Shown here: piece after piece, positions 17,031 through 24,942 of the stretch
Position numbering within the stretch: the stretch's first letter is position 1
Layout: the number at the start of each line of letters is the position of its first letter
Assembly (NCBI GenBank): GCA_955652675.1
Contig: CATPBP010000090.1
Span: forward strand, 1-49,208
Source of the DNA: Candidatus Dormiibacterota bacterium
GTDB lineage: Bacteria > Chloroflexota > Dormibacteria > Dormibacterales > Dormibacteraceae
DNA length: 49,208 nucleotides
Direction of reading: 5' to 3'
Position numbers and translations under genes: made by a program
Notes under the pieces: model-generated
Databases searched by the model: none
What the model was told of the DNA's origin: nothing
Seen by the model: only the letters and a program-made list of their open reading frames with translations

Positions 17031-17102
17031 CAGATATGCGTCACCGGCACGTATGGCAAAGGCCGCCCTGAACGAGGCGTGAGCTGTCCAATGCCACTGG
17101 GA

Positions 17103-18002
17103 TCAGGCGCTGAAGGTACCGATCCCGAGCAGCACGAAGAGCGCCGCCAGATAGACCATGGAGTACTTGAAGAGCCGGGCCGTCCATCCCCCGGAGGCCA
17201 GGTCGAGCACGCAGATCGCCACCAGGCCGACTCCCAGGACGGCGGCGCCGGCCAGGTAGACGGTCCCTTCCGCATGAGTGAAAAAGGGCACCAGGCTCGC
17301 GCCGATGGTGAGCAGCGCGTATACGAGACTCTGACGCTTGGCGGACCCCTCCCCGCCGGCTACGGCTGGAAGCATGGGCACGTGGGCCTGCTCATAGTCT
17401 CGGCGAATCAACTGCGCCAGCGCCCAGAAGTGTGGCGGCGTCCAGAAGAAGATGACCGCAAACAGAGCCAGCGCTGTCAGATCGAGCCTGCCCGTGACGG
17501 CCGCCCAGCCGACAAGCGGCGGGATGGCTCCGGCGGCGCCCCCGATCACGATGTTCTGCGTGGTCGAACGCTTGAGCCAAACCGTGTACACGAAGATGTA
17601 GATCAAGGTGCCTGTGAGGGCCAGCACCGCCGCCAGAAGGTTGGCCAGGAGGGCGAGGACGGCGAAGGCCAGCAGGTTGAGCAGCACGCCCAGCGCCAGA
17701 GCGTGCCAGGGCGGGATGCGACCGGCCGGGACGGGCCGGCGCCGAGTGCGAGTCATCGCCGCATCTATGTCGCGATCGAACCAGCAGTTGATGGCGTGTG
17801 CCCCTCCCGCGGCGAAGGTCCCGCCCAAGATGACAGCCACCACCGCGAGGGGATGAGGAAAGCCACGCGCCGCCGGCAGCATCGCTCCGACAGCGGTGGC
17901 GACCAGGAGCACGACTATGCGCGGCTTGAGAAGGCTCGCGTAGTCTCGCAGGACCCGAGCAGCACCGCGCGGGGCAGTCTGCTGAAGGGCTGCCTGGCTC
18001 AC
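17103..18002 (-). CDS. ctaB: Protoheme IX farnesyltransferase (heme O synthase) CtaB
   Basis: Adds a farnesyl group to heme b to make heme O for terminal oxidases. It is 299 aa with about nine membrane helices. The prenyltransferase motif NCWFDRDIDAAMTRTRRRPVPAG lies near residues 72-94 and a second Asp-rich loop is YTVWLKRSTTQNIVIGGAAGA. The GTG start lies 12 bases after the Sco1-TlpA gene. Next to a Sco-type copper chaperone, this suggests a cytochrome oxidase maturation unit. Confidence 0.95.
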   Translation of the reverse strand: MSQAALQQTAPRGAARVLRDYASLLKPRIVVLLVATAVGAMLPAARGFPHPLAVVAVILGGTFAAGGAHAINCWFDRDIDAAMTRTRRRPVPAGRIPPWHALALGVLLNLLAFAVLALLANLLAAVLALTGTLIYIFVYTVWLKRSTTQNIVIGGAAGAIPPLVGWAAVTGRLDLTALALFAVIFFWTPPHFWALAQLIRRDYEQAHVPMLPAVAGGEGSAKRQSLVYALLTIGASLVPFFTHAEGTVYLAGAAVLGVGLVAICVLDLASGGWTARLFKYSMVYLAALFVLLGIGTFSA

Positions 18003-18014
18003 CTGTGATGAAGT

Positions 18015-19385
18015 CTAACGAGCGCCCAGATTCGAGATGTTGGCGGCCAGCACGTTCTCGGTCAGCGGTCCAGGATGGCGCCCCTGCTCGCTGCCGTCAG
18101 GCCGCACGAACACGGTGGTTGGGAATCCTGCCACCCGGTAGGCGGCCGAGGCGCGCCCGTCCTGGTCCAGCAGCACGGTTGCCCGCACGCCTCGGGCCGC
18201 AGCAAAGCTACTTGCCGTGCCCGCAGAGTCGCGATAGTTGAGCAGCAGGACCGACACGCCGGGATGCTGGTCGGCCGCCCGCTGAAGGAGCGGCATCTCC
18301 TGCTGACAGGGCGGACAGCCTGCATACCAGAAGTTGATGATCACCGGCCGCCCCCGGAAGTCCTCCAGCGAGACCGTCCTGCCGTCCAGCGTGCGGAGGC
18401 TGAAGGGCGGCGCCTGCCCTCCGCTGGTCTGTCCGGCCGTCGCCAGGCTGATGGTCCGCAGGCTCTCCAGCACCGACGGCGCGCCCCAACCCTCGCCGTG
18501 GCCGGCGAGGAGCTGGCGGCCGGCCGGGCTCAGCTGACCTTCCAGTCCGGAAGGCAGGCTCCCCCCCACGTCGGGGACTCCGGTGAAGCCCGCCCGGATG
18601 TACCCGTGGCTGTCGACGAGGGCCAGCGCGGAGGTGTGCGAGTCGCCGGTTGCAACGCTCACGCCGAAGGGCGACCAGAACTCCGCGATCTGATCCGCCG
18701 TGCCGGTCGCGAAGGTCCAGTCCGCACCTACCCGGGAGCGGTACTGGGCCAGCACGGCCGGCGTATCCGTGGCCGGGTCGGTGGTGACCTCGACCAGGTG
18801 GACCTCCGGCGCGCTCTTGCGGAGCTGGAAGAGAAGGCCGGTGTAGAGCGGGCAGGTCTCCCGGCAGGTCGTGTGGAACGCTGCGATGACGGTGTCCCGC
18901 CCGAGCAGCGACCCTGCCGTCAGCGGAGCGCCCGCGTGGTCGCTCAGCTGGAATCCGGCGAGCCTGGTGAGCTGGCCGCCGACCTCACTGAGGCCGAGGT
19001 TCAGGTTCTCGTTGCCCGCGTAAACCCCGCCCGCGCCCACTCCGCCATCCGTCACGGCCAGGAGCACCGGCTGCACCTGGTCGGCCCGGACGACCAGCTT
19101 TGCGGGTAGTGAGAGACCACCGATCTGGACCGGGTAGGAGCCGGCGTCGAGTGACAGCCTGGCCGCGGTGCGCACCTCGGGAGCCTTGGGAACCTGGCCA
19201 CTGAGTGTCAGCCGGCGAGATCCGATCTGGACGTCGGTCGGCCGCAAAACGTCGCCGCCAGAGGAGGAGAGGACCAGGAGCGCCGTGCCGGGCACCGGCG
19301 GAGACGCGGGCCGCACCAGGATGAGCAGCGCCGCCAGGACGGCCACAGACGCAGCGAGCGCGTACAGATAGCGAAGCGGGATCAG
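18015..19385 (-). CDS. Sco1/SenC - TlpA fusion, membrane-anchored thiol redox / copper chaperone
   Basis: Two thioredoxin-like domains in one protein. The first has the Sco CxxxC motif (TTCRETCPLYTG) and the conserved downstream His (DSHTSALALVD), used to bind copper for the CuA site. The second is TlpA/ResA-like with WYAGCPPCQQ. The only standard start is GTG at 19346 (443 aa), but it cuts into the anchor helix. A CTG at 19385 overlaps the PLD stop as CTGA and gives a proper anchor beginning MIPLRYLYALAASVAVLAAL (456 aa), so I prefer it. ctaB follows 12 bases later. Confidence 0.85.
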   Translation of the reverse strand: MIPLRYLYALAASVAVLAALLILVRPASPPVPGTALLVLSSSGGDVLRPTDVQIGSRRLTLSGQVPKAPEVRTAARLSLDAGSYPVQIGGLSLPAKLVVRADQVQPVLLAVTDGGVGAGGVYAGNENLNLGLSEVGGQLTRLAGFQLSDHAGAPLTAGSLLGRDTVIAAFHTTCRETCPLYTGLLFQLRKSAPEVHLVEVTTDPATDTPAVLAQYRSRVGADWTFATGTADQIAEFWSPFGVSVATGDSHTSALALVDSHGYIRAGFTGVPDVGGSLPSGLEGQLSPAGRQLLAGHGEGWGAPSVLESLRTISLATAGQTSGGQAPPFSLRTLDGRTVSLEDFRGRPVIINFWYAGCPPCQQEMPLLQRAADQHPGVSVLLLNYRDSAGTASSFAAARGVRATVLLDQDGRASAAYRVAGFPTTVFVRPDGSEQGRHPGPLTENVLAANISNLGAR

Positions 19386-20470
19386 ATCGCCTTCGAGTCT
19401 AACGTCGAGCTCGGCTTGGGCCGGGACGGGTAGCAGGCCGCGACTTCCTCCACGAAGGCGGCGAAGAGGTCGGCCGTGGCCGGGCTCTGGATCTCCAATA
19501 CGTTTTCAGCGTTCTCTTCACCGCTGTGCGAGAGGTTGTAGCTGCCGGTGAAGACTGTGTCGTCCGCGACCAGGCACTTGGCGTGCATGAAATCGTGTAC
19601 AGATCCGGGCTCGTAAGGCGTCGAGCGCTTCGCGCCCCAGGCCACTCCCGAGCGCACGGTCTCCCAGGCGGCCAGCTTCCACGCGGACTGCGGCTGTGAC
19701 CTCCACTGCCGGCATACCTCCGCCATCTGCGTCTCGTCGTAGCAGCCGGCGATGTGCAGTCCGGGCCGCGCGAGCACCTCACTGAGGCTGGCCAGGATCG
19801 GCCCCGAAGTGAGGACCGGGGAGCAGATTCGCACTCGCCTGGTCGCCGTGGCGATTCGCTGCGCGATCTCGTGCACGAGCTTCTCGGCGCGGCCGGGCGT
19901 GAAGAAGGTCCGCACGTTGAAGCCCGGCCGGATCTCGTACCAGGACGGCGTCTGGCTCCCCGAACGCCGGACCGACGGATCCTCCCAGAGCTCCTGGAAA
20001 TTCGCCGCAAAGGCTGCTGCGACACGCTGATCGTGGAGGCAGACGATCACGTTCTCCTCGCGGGTCCAGCTGTCGGTCGTCCAGTTGGTCGATCCGGTCC
20101 AGATCGAAGATTCATCACGCACCACGTACTTGTGGTGCATGAGGTCGGGCACGCCCGGGATCGGCCGGCTCGACACGGTGAGTGAGCGCAGAAAGTCGTG
20201 GTCAACGAAGCCGGGGGGCGGCAGGGGGCGCTCGCGCGAGTGATCCTGGTTGTAGATCATGCGAACGTTCACGCCCCGCCGGGTGGCCGCATTGAGGCTC
20301 TGGCGCAGACGCGCCGCGGCCTCACGCTCCACCTTCAGGTCGTAGATCGCGATGTCCAGCTTCGAGGTGGCGGCGTCGAGGAAGGCAGTGAGTCCGGCCG
20401 CGATCTGGGGCGCGGTCTGGCCGCCGTCGGTGAGGAACTGGGCCGTGAACGGCGCCGGGTCCGCGTCTAT
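19382..20470 (-). CDS. Phospholipase D-like protein with two HKD motifs
   Basis: Two PLD repeats: MHHKYVVRDESSIWTGSTNW and FMHAKCLVADDTVFTGSYNLS, each with the His-x-Lys-x4-Asp core. It may be a phosphodiesterase, phospholipase or nuclease; the family does not decide. A standard start exists only at GTG 20332 (316 aa), yet the frame continues upstream with clear PLD sequence (FLTDGGQTAPQIAAGL and LDIAIYDLKVE) as far as the LOG gene stop. An ATA at 20470 overlaps that stop as ATAG and would give 362 aa. There is no ATG, GTG or TTG in this extension, so the start is unresolved. Confidence 0.82.
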   Translation of the reverse strand: MDADPAPFTAQFLTDGGQTAPQIAAGLTAFLDAATSKLDIAIYDLKVEREAAARLRQSLNAATRRGVNVRMIYNQDHSRERPLPPPGFVDHDFLRSLTVSSRPIPGVPDLMHHKYVVRDESSIWTGSTNWTTDSWTREENVIVCLHDQRVAAAFAANFQELWEDPSVRRSGSQTPSWYEIRPGFNVRTFFTPGRAEKLVHEIAQRIATATRRVRICSPVLTSGPILASLSEVLARPGLHIAGCYDETQMAEVCRQWRSQPQSAWKLAAWETVRSGVAWGAKRSTPYEPGSVHDFMHAKCLVADDTVFTGSYNLSHSGEENAENVLEIQSPATADLFAAFVEEVAACYPSRPKPSSTLDSKAI

Positions 20471-21219
20471 TGCGCGTCCGCCTTGAAGGGCGCTGTCTCG
20501 ACCTCCGGGCGCGCGCTCGTGGCGAGCTCAGCGGCTTCTTCGGGGTCATCGGTCACCTGGATCAGCGTCATGTCCTCACGCGAGACCATGCCGTTGGCAA
20601 GGGCGTTCTGCTTGAGCCAGGTGAGAAGGCCGCTCCAGTACTGGCTGCCGAAGAGAACGATGGGAAAGTGGTCGATCTTCCCGGTCTGAGCTAGCGTCAC
20701 CGCCTCGAACAGTTCGTCAAGGGTGCCAAAGCCGCCTGGGAAGATGACGAAGCCCCGGGCATATTTGACGAACATCATCTTGCGGACGAAGAAATGCCGG
20801 AACTCGATGCCTACTTCGACGAAGTCGTTGAGGGCCTGCTCATTCGGCAGCTCGATGTTGCATCCCACCGACAGCCCGCCGGCCTCCAGGCAGCCGCGGT
20901 TGATCGCCTCCATCATGCCGGGGCCGCCTCCCGTGATCACCGCGACGCCTCGTGAGGCCAGAGCCGCGCCCACCTCGATGCCAAGCTGATACATGGGGTG
21001 GTCACGGGGTATCCGCGCCGAGCCGAAGCAGGTGACCGCCGTCCCGATCTCAGAGAGCACGTCGAAGCCTTCGACGAACTCGGAGACGAAGCGCAGAACT
21101 CTCCAGGAATCGGTCTGGTGATCTACGGCGACGATGGACTGCGGCTGCAGTAGGGCCTTGTCGGCCGGAGGGCGGCCCTTCGGGATGACCGTCGCGCCGG
21201 CCCGCCGACGTTCGCTCAT
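20467..21219 (-). CDS. LOG family protein (TIGR00730-type Rossmann fold nucleotide hydrolase)
   Basis: A 250-aa protein with the LOG motifs GGGPGMMEA (about residue 97) and PGGFGTLDELFEA (about residue 160). Relatives release free base from nucleoside 5'-monophosphates (cytokinin-activating phosphoribohydrolase) and also occur in bacteria with no hormone role. The N-terminal 30 residues are a basic extension. It heads a run LOG - PLD - Sco1-TlpA - ctaB with overlaps or short gaps. Confidence 0.9.
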   Translation of the reverse strand: MSERRRAGATVIPKGRPPADKALLQPQSIVAVDHQTDSWRVLRFVSEFVEGFDVLSEIGTAVTCFGSARIPRDHPMYQLGIEVGAALASRGVAVITGGGPGMMEAINRGCLEAGGLSVGCNIELPNEQALNDFVEVGIEFRHFFVRKMMFVKYARGFVIFPGGFGTLDELFEAVTLAQTGKIDHFPIVLFGSQYWSGLLTWLKQNALANGMVSREDMTLIQVTDDPEEAAELATSARPEVETAPFKADAQ

Positions 21220-21309
21220 GGGCCACCTAGAGTATCGCGGGGAGCAGGACAGGTTTCGGACGGGGCGATATTTCGATCGGCGATCCCCTGCGCGAACTCG
21301 CGCCAGGCG

Positions 21310-21963
21310 CTACCCGGGCGCCACGCCCGGGGCTCGCAGCGGCGTCACGTCGAGCTCTCCGCGGTTGCAGGGAGCCAGAGCCCAGCCCCGCGGCGCGAGG
21401 CTGAGATGCTCCAGCTCCTCCGGTGGTGTCACGAGGAGCTCGAAGGCCGGAGGGCAGGCAACGTCCGCCGCCCTCCGCACATCCGAATACGCCACCTGAA
21501 ACGTCGAGGAAACGTTGGCGCCGGCCGCCGCTGGACCAAGCGAAAACGTAGAGGCGGGCGGCTGGTTGGAGAAGACACCGCCGTTGGGCACCAGCCGAGT
21601 GGGCAAGGGCTGGCCCCCGGCGTCGAGCATCTGCATCCCGACGAAGCCGTGAAGTGTGCAGGCGGCGGGCCCTCGATTGGTCAGCCGGAAGGTCAGGAAG
21701 ATCGTGCCGGCCGCGCCTTGCCCTCCGGCGAAAGCGATGGCGAGCTGAGAAGTGCGGCAGCGCGGCACAGGACCGGCCTCCCCTCCGGCTCCAGGGGAGG
21801 GGTCGCCAAGCGACAACGCAGCGGAGCTGGCTGACGAGGAGACCTGTGGCCGAGGCGTCGGCGAAGAGCCGTCCTGGGAGCGGATCGCCTGCTCGGGGGT
21901 TGCTCCCTGGCAGGCGGCCACGGCGAGCAGGACTGCGGCCAACCCGAGCATGCGACCGGTCAT
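21310..21963 (-). CDS. DUF4232-like secreted lipoprotein
   Basis: A 217-aa exported protein. The ATG at 21963 starts a lipoprotein signal (MTGRMLGLAAVLLAVAAC), so Cys18 should be lipidated. A Ser/Pro-rich linker follows, then a domain with CRTSQLAIAF, FLTFRLTNRGPAACTLHGFVG and a C-terminal APCNRGELDVTP, resembling DUF4232 of actinobacterial lipoproteins; two cysteine pairs could form disulfides. Function unknown. The frame is open upstream to 22008 but the signal peptide fixes the start. Confidence 0.8.
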   Translation of the reverse strand: MTGRMLGLAAVLLAVAACQGATPEQAIRSQDGSSPTPRPQVSSSASSAALSLGDPSPGAGGEAGPVPRCRTSQLAIAFAGGQGAAGTIFLTFRLTNRGPAACTLHGFVGMQMLDAGGQPLPTRLVPNGGVFSNQPPASTFSLGPAAAGANVSSTFQVAYSDVRRAADVACPPAFELLVTPPEELEHLSLAPRGWALAPCNRGELDVTPLRAPGVAPG

Positions 21964-22105
21964 CGAGTGAACAGCACTCCTGCCCCATGGAACGCGGGGC
22001 ACGCGCAAGTCGGTAACGCGGACGTTCTCTGAACCGCCTTCGCCACCATCCCGGCGAGGCGTCGGCGAGCTTCGAGGCGCCGAGCCGCCGGAGGAAAGCC
22101 CGTCC

Positions 22106-22483
22106 TGGTGGAGGCGGCGGGAGTTGAACCCGCGTCCGAAGCAGCGTCCCCCGAGACCTCTACGAGCGTATCCAGGATTTTGATCTCGTCCTTTGGGCTC
22201 CTTCTGGCGGGATCCCTCAGACCAGCCACGGTAAGAGTCCCGGGCTGGAGCCGTGGCGCCTCCAGCCCAGCCAGCCGGCTGTTTTAACGCCGCTACCCCG
22301 CCGTGCCGGCGGCGTCGGGAGCGACGCCCGGGAGCTAGGTCCCGGGGCTCATACCTTTGCTACTTACGCAGCGAAGGCGAGCTGATGATTTGGCTTGGCG
22401 TTTGTATGCCTTTGCGCTGTAACGCTCACGCCTTCGGCTCGCTATCTCGAAGCCCACCTGCCCCGTCGAGACCGGACGCCCCC
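22106..22483 (-). ncRNA. ssrA: tmRNA (transfer-messenger RNA)
   Basis: One-piece tmRNA of 378 nt. The 5' end (GGGGGCG) pairs over seven bases with the 3' acceptor strand CGCCTCC, which is followed by A and an encoded CCA. The 5' side has GGTCTCGACGGGG, and the T-arm is GCGGG-TTCAACT-CCCGC. The tag frame ends ...NAKPNHQLAFAA and stops at TAA (about 22369 on the minus strand); the resume codon is probably just before or at the Ala-Lys-Pro. It frees stalled ribosomes together with SmpB, whose gene lies 1.1 kb away. Confidence 0.95.
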
Positions 22484-22505
22484 ACGAGGACGAGCTTTCG
22501 ACTTA

Positions 22506-22532
22506 AGTCTACCCCCGCTTGACGGTCGTCAA
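22506..22532 (-). promoter_or_regulatory. Probable tmRNA promoter
   Basis: On the minus strand, TTGACG (22527-22532) and TAGACT (22506-22511) are separated by 15 bases and lie 22 bases before the mature tmRNA 5' end. That leaves a leader for RNase P to remove. The spacer is a little short. The site covers a TTG at 22519 that could otherwise be read as the start of the divergent gene. Confidence 0.55.
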
Positions 22533-22548
22533 TCCCCCAGCGAAGATC

Positions 22549-23526
22549 GTGAGTGAGCGCCGCAGCGCCTCATGGATTATGGAGCTCAAGAGCAGGCGTG
22601 AGCAGCTGGAACCAGCCCTGGCGCGGGTAGCCCGCGCAGACCTCAGGGAGCTTGGCGACATCCGGATCGACGATGTGCTGCTCTTCATCGATCGTGGCCT
22701 GGAGAACATGCCCAGCTACATGGACCTCTACCGCCGCTGGGAGAGCCAGCAGTGGGCAGTGTCCGACCTCGACTTCGGACCCGATCGCGAGAACTGGCTG
22801 AGCGCGAGTCAGCTGGACAAGGACGCAACCCTTTGGGGCAGACGCCTCTTCTTCACCGGCGAGGAGCGGGTCACCGCGACGCTCGCCCCCTTCGTCTGGG
22901 CGGCTCCGACGCCGGAGATCGAGGTCTTTCTCTCCACCCAGATGGTCGACGAGGCGCGACACACAGTCTTCTTCGACCGGTGGTGGCGGGAGGTGGTGCA
23001 GACTGAAGCGCCCGATATGCGCTCGCTGCTGGAACAGGTCCGGCCTGACGTCAACGAGGGCTACAACACGCTGTTCTACGAAAGGCTGCCGGGCATCGCG
23101 CAGCGGATGGCGTCCGATCCGCGAGATCTGGACGCCTTCATCGAAGGAATCACCATCTACCACATCGTGGTCGAGGCCACGCTCGCCCTGACCGGTCAGC
23201 GCTTCGAACTGGAGAGCATGCGGGAGCTGGGCTTCACCCACTTCGGCTTCTACCAGGGCTTCACGGCCGTGGCTCGGGACGAGTCCCGACACGTCAACTT
23301 CGGAATCAAGGTGCTGCAAGAAGCGGTTCGCCAGGACCCGGAACGCTTTGCGCCCCTGATCCAGCGAACACTGATCGAATGCTTGCCTCTGATCTCCGGC
23401 ACGCTGGAACCGCCAGACCCGCGCTACTTCACAGAGTTCGGGCGCAGCCATGAAGAGCTGCTCCAGTTCGCCATGACCTCGCTGAACAAGCGCCTCCACG
23501 CCATCGGCATCAACCTGGCGGCCTAG
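22549..23526 (+). CDS. Ribonucleotide reductase R2-like / ligand-binding-oxidase-like diiron protein
   Basis: Ferritin-like four-helix protein with a full set of dinuclear metal ligands: Glu in FTGEERVTATL, ExxH in QMVDEARHTVFF, Glu in HIVVEATLALTG and ExxH in ARDESRHVNFG. This is the R2 / R2-like ligand-binding oxidase pattern. No NrdE/NrdA large subunit is nearby, so a stand-alone oxidase is likelier than a reductase subunit. The start is uncertain: TTG 22519 lies inside the tmRNA promoter; GTG 22549 (325 aa) or ATG 22579 is more likely. Confidence 0.85.
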   Translation: MSERRSASWIMELKSRREQLEPALARVARADLRELGDIRIDDVLLFIDRGLENMPSYMDLYRRWESQQWAVSDLDFGPDRENWLSASQLDKDATLWGRRLFFTGEERVTATLAPFVWAAPTPEIEVFLSTQMVDEARHTVFFDRWWREVVQTEAPDMRSLLEQVRPDVNEGYNTLFYERLPGIAQRMASDPRDLDAFIEGITIYHIVVEATLALTGQRFELESMRELGFTHFGFYQGFTAVARDESRHVNFGIKVLQEAVRQDPERFAPLIQRTLIECLPLISGTLEPPDPRYFTEFGRSHEELLQFAMTSLNKRLHAIGINLAA

Positions 23527-23562
23527 AGTCAGTCGTCCCCGATCGGCCCCCCACCCGACCCA

Positions 23563-23590
23563 TCCCCCCGGGCGGCCCCGGGCGGGGGGA
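23563..23590. terminator. GC-rich hairpin between convergent genes
   Basis: TCCCCCC (23563-23569) pairs with GGGGGGA (23584-23590) around a 14-base GC-rich loop. It lies between the R2-like gene and smpB, which converge here, so it may serve both. No T-run follows on either strand. Confidence 0.45.
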
Positions 23591-23597
23591 GGACAAC

Positions 23598-24059
23598 CTA
23601 GCGACGGGTGGCGCGTTCCATTTCGCGGCGGGCGTCGGCGGCGGCCAGGGCCTGGCGCTTGTCGTACTGGCGCTTGCCGCGGGCCAGTCCGAGCTCCACC
23701 TTGGCCCGGTTGCGCGTGAAATACAGCCGAAGCGGGATCAGGGTGTACCCACGCTGCTTGATCTTCCCCACCAGGGACGCCAGCTCGTCCGAGTGTAAGA
23801 GGAGCTTTCGGGGCCTCAACGGTTCGTGGTTCGCGTAGCCGCCCTGCATGTACGGACTTATGTGGACGTTCTCCAGCCAGGCCTCTCCCCCCTGGATGCG
23901 CACGTACCCGTCCCCGAGGTTGGCTCGTCCGGCGCGCAACGACTTGACCTCGGTCCCCAGCAGTGAGAGCCCGGCTTCGTACTTCTCGTCGATGAAGTAG
24001 TCGTGGTAGGCGCGCCGATTCACGGCCACGTTCCGATCCCGCTGCTCCCTGTCAGGCAT
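23598..24059 (-). CDS. smpB: SsrA-binding protein SmpB
   Basis: Binds tmRNA and carries it into stalled ribosomes. Length is 153 aa, the normal size. Motifs: NRRAYHDYFIDEKYEAGLSLLGTEVKSLRAG near the N-terminus and the basic C-terminal tail RGKRQYDKRQALAAADARREMERATRR that enters the mRNA channel. The ATG at 24059 overlaps the fmt stop by 8 bases, so it is the last gene of a def-fmt-smpB operon. The frame is open upstream to 24173 but only as a shadow of fmt. Confidence 0.96.
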   Translation of the reverse strand: MPDREQRDRNVAVNRRAYHDYFIDEKYEAGLSLLGTEVKSLRAGRANLGDGYVRIQGGEAWLENVHISPYMQGGYANHEPLRPRKLLLHSDELASLVGKIKQRGYTLIPLRLYFTRNRAKVELGLARGKRQYDKRQALAAADARREMERATRR

Positions 24060-24942
24060 CGCCGGCCACCAGTATCCTCGCCGGGAGCGGACGCTTCCCC
24101 GGCGGCTGCACCTCCTCCAGGACGTAGGACCCCGAGCCGGCGGCGACCTCCACGCCGCCTGCATCGCCGCCAAGCACCTCTCCAGCTGCTCCCGAGCCCT
24201 GGCCGGGATGGCCTCTCAGCACCTTCACCCGGTCTCCCTGGAAGGGCAGCCTCACGCCGGGCCAGGGTTGAAAGGCCCTCACCCGACGGTCGATGTCAGC
24301 CGCATCGAGGTCCCAGCTGAGCTCACCGTCCTCACGGGAAAGCTTGGGCGCCAGCGTGGCCGCCGAGTGGTCCTGCTCGCGCGGTTCGATGAGGTCCAGC
24401 CGGCCAAGCGTGTCCACCAGCAGGCCGGCGCCCAGGCCGGCCAGACGAGCGCCCAGCTGCTTGGCGTCCTCCCGCTCCCCTATCGCAGTCTCGCTCATGG
24501 CGAGGATGGGGCCGTGGTCGAGCTGCTCGTCCATCTGCATGATGGTGACGCCAGTCACCGGGTCCCCGGCCAGGATGGCGTGTGCAATCGGGGCTGCTCC
24601 ACGCCAGCGCGGCAATAGCGAGGCGTGGACGTTGACGACGCCTCGAGTGGGCCGCTCCAGGACCGCCCTGGGGATGATCTGCCCGTAGGCGACAACCACC
24701 ACCAGGTCGGGATCGGCTGCGGCCAGCCGCTCCACGGCTTCGGGGAAGCGGATGCGCTCCGGCTGGAAGACCGCCAACCCGAGCTCCTGGGCGGCCGTCT
24801 TCACGGGCGGTGGGGTCATCCGCAGCCTGTTTCCCGGCCGGTCGGGCTGGGTGACGACCAGTTCCAGCCGGTGACCGGCCGCGTGGAGAGCTCGCAGCGA
24901 GGGCACGGCAAATGCCGCCGTGCCGATGAAGGCCAGTTTCAG
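24052..24942 (-). CDS. fmt: Methionyl-tRNA formyltransferase, CTG start
   Basis: Formylates initiator Met-tRNA. Homology begins MKLAFIGTAAFAVPSLRAL, the standard Fmt N-terminus. The only codon that allows it is CTG at 24942, which overlaps the def stop as CTGA; the first standard start (GTG, 24906) would remove the first beta strand and the nucleotide-binding loop. With CTG the protein is 296 aa. Catalytic-region motif VVNVHASLLPRWRGAAPI is present. This is the clearest non-canonical start in the window. Confidence 0.95.
   Translation of the reverse strand: MKLAFIGTAAFAVPSLRALHAAGHRLELVVTQPDRPGNRLRMTPPPVKTAAQELGLAVFQPERIRFPEAVERLAAADPDLVVVVAYGQIIPRAVLERPTRGVVNVHASLLPRWRGAAPIAHAILAGDPVTGVTIMQMDEQLDHGPILAMSETAIGEREDAKQLGARLAGLGAGLLVDTLGRLDLIEPREQDHSAATLAPKLSREDGELSWDLDAADIDRRVRAFQPWPGVRLPFQGDRVKVLRGHPGQGSGAAGEVLGGDAGGVEVAAGSGSYVLEEVQPPGKRPLPARILVAGDA

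Noticed and set aside
21960-22229. Open frame crossing the tmRNA 3' end on the minus strand
   Set aside because: It runs through the tmRNA acceptor and T-arm; structure explains the sequence better than coding.
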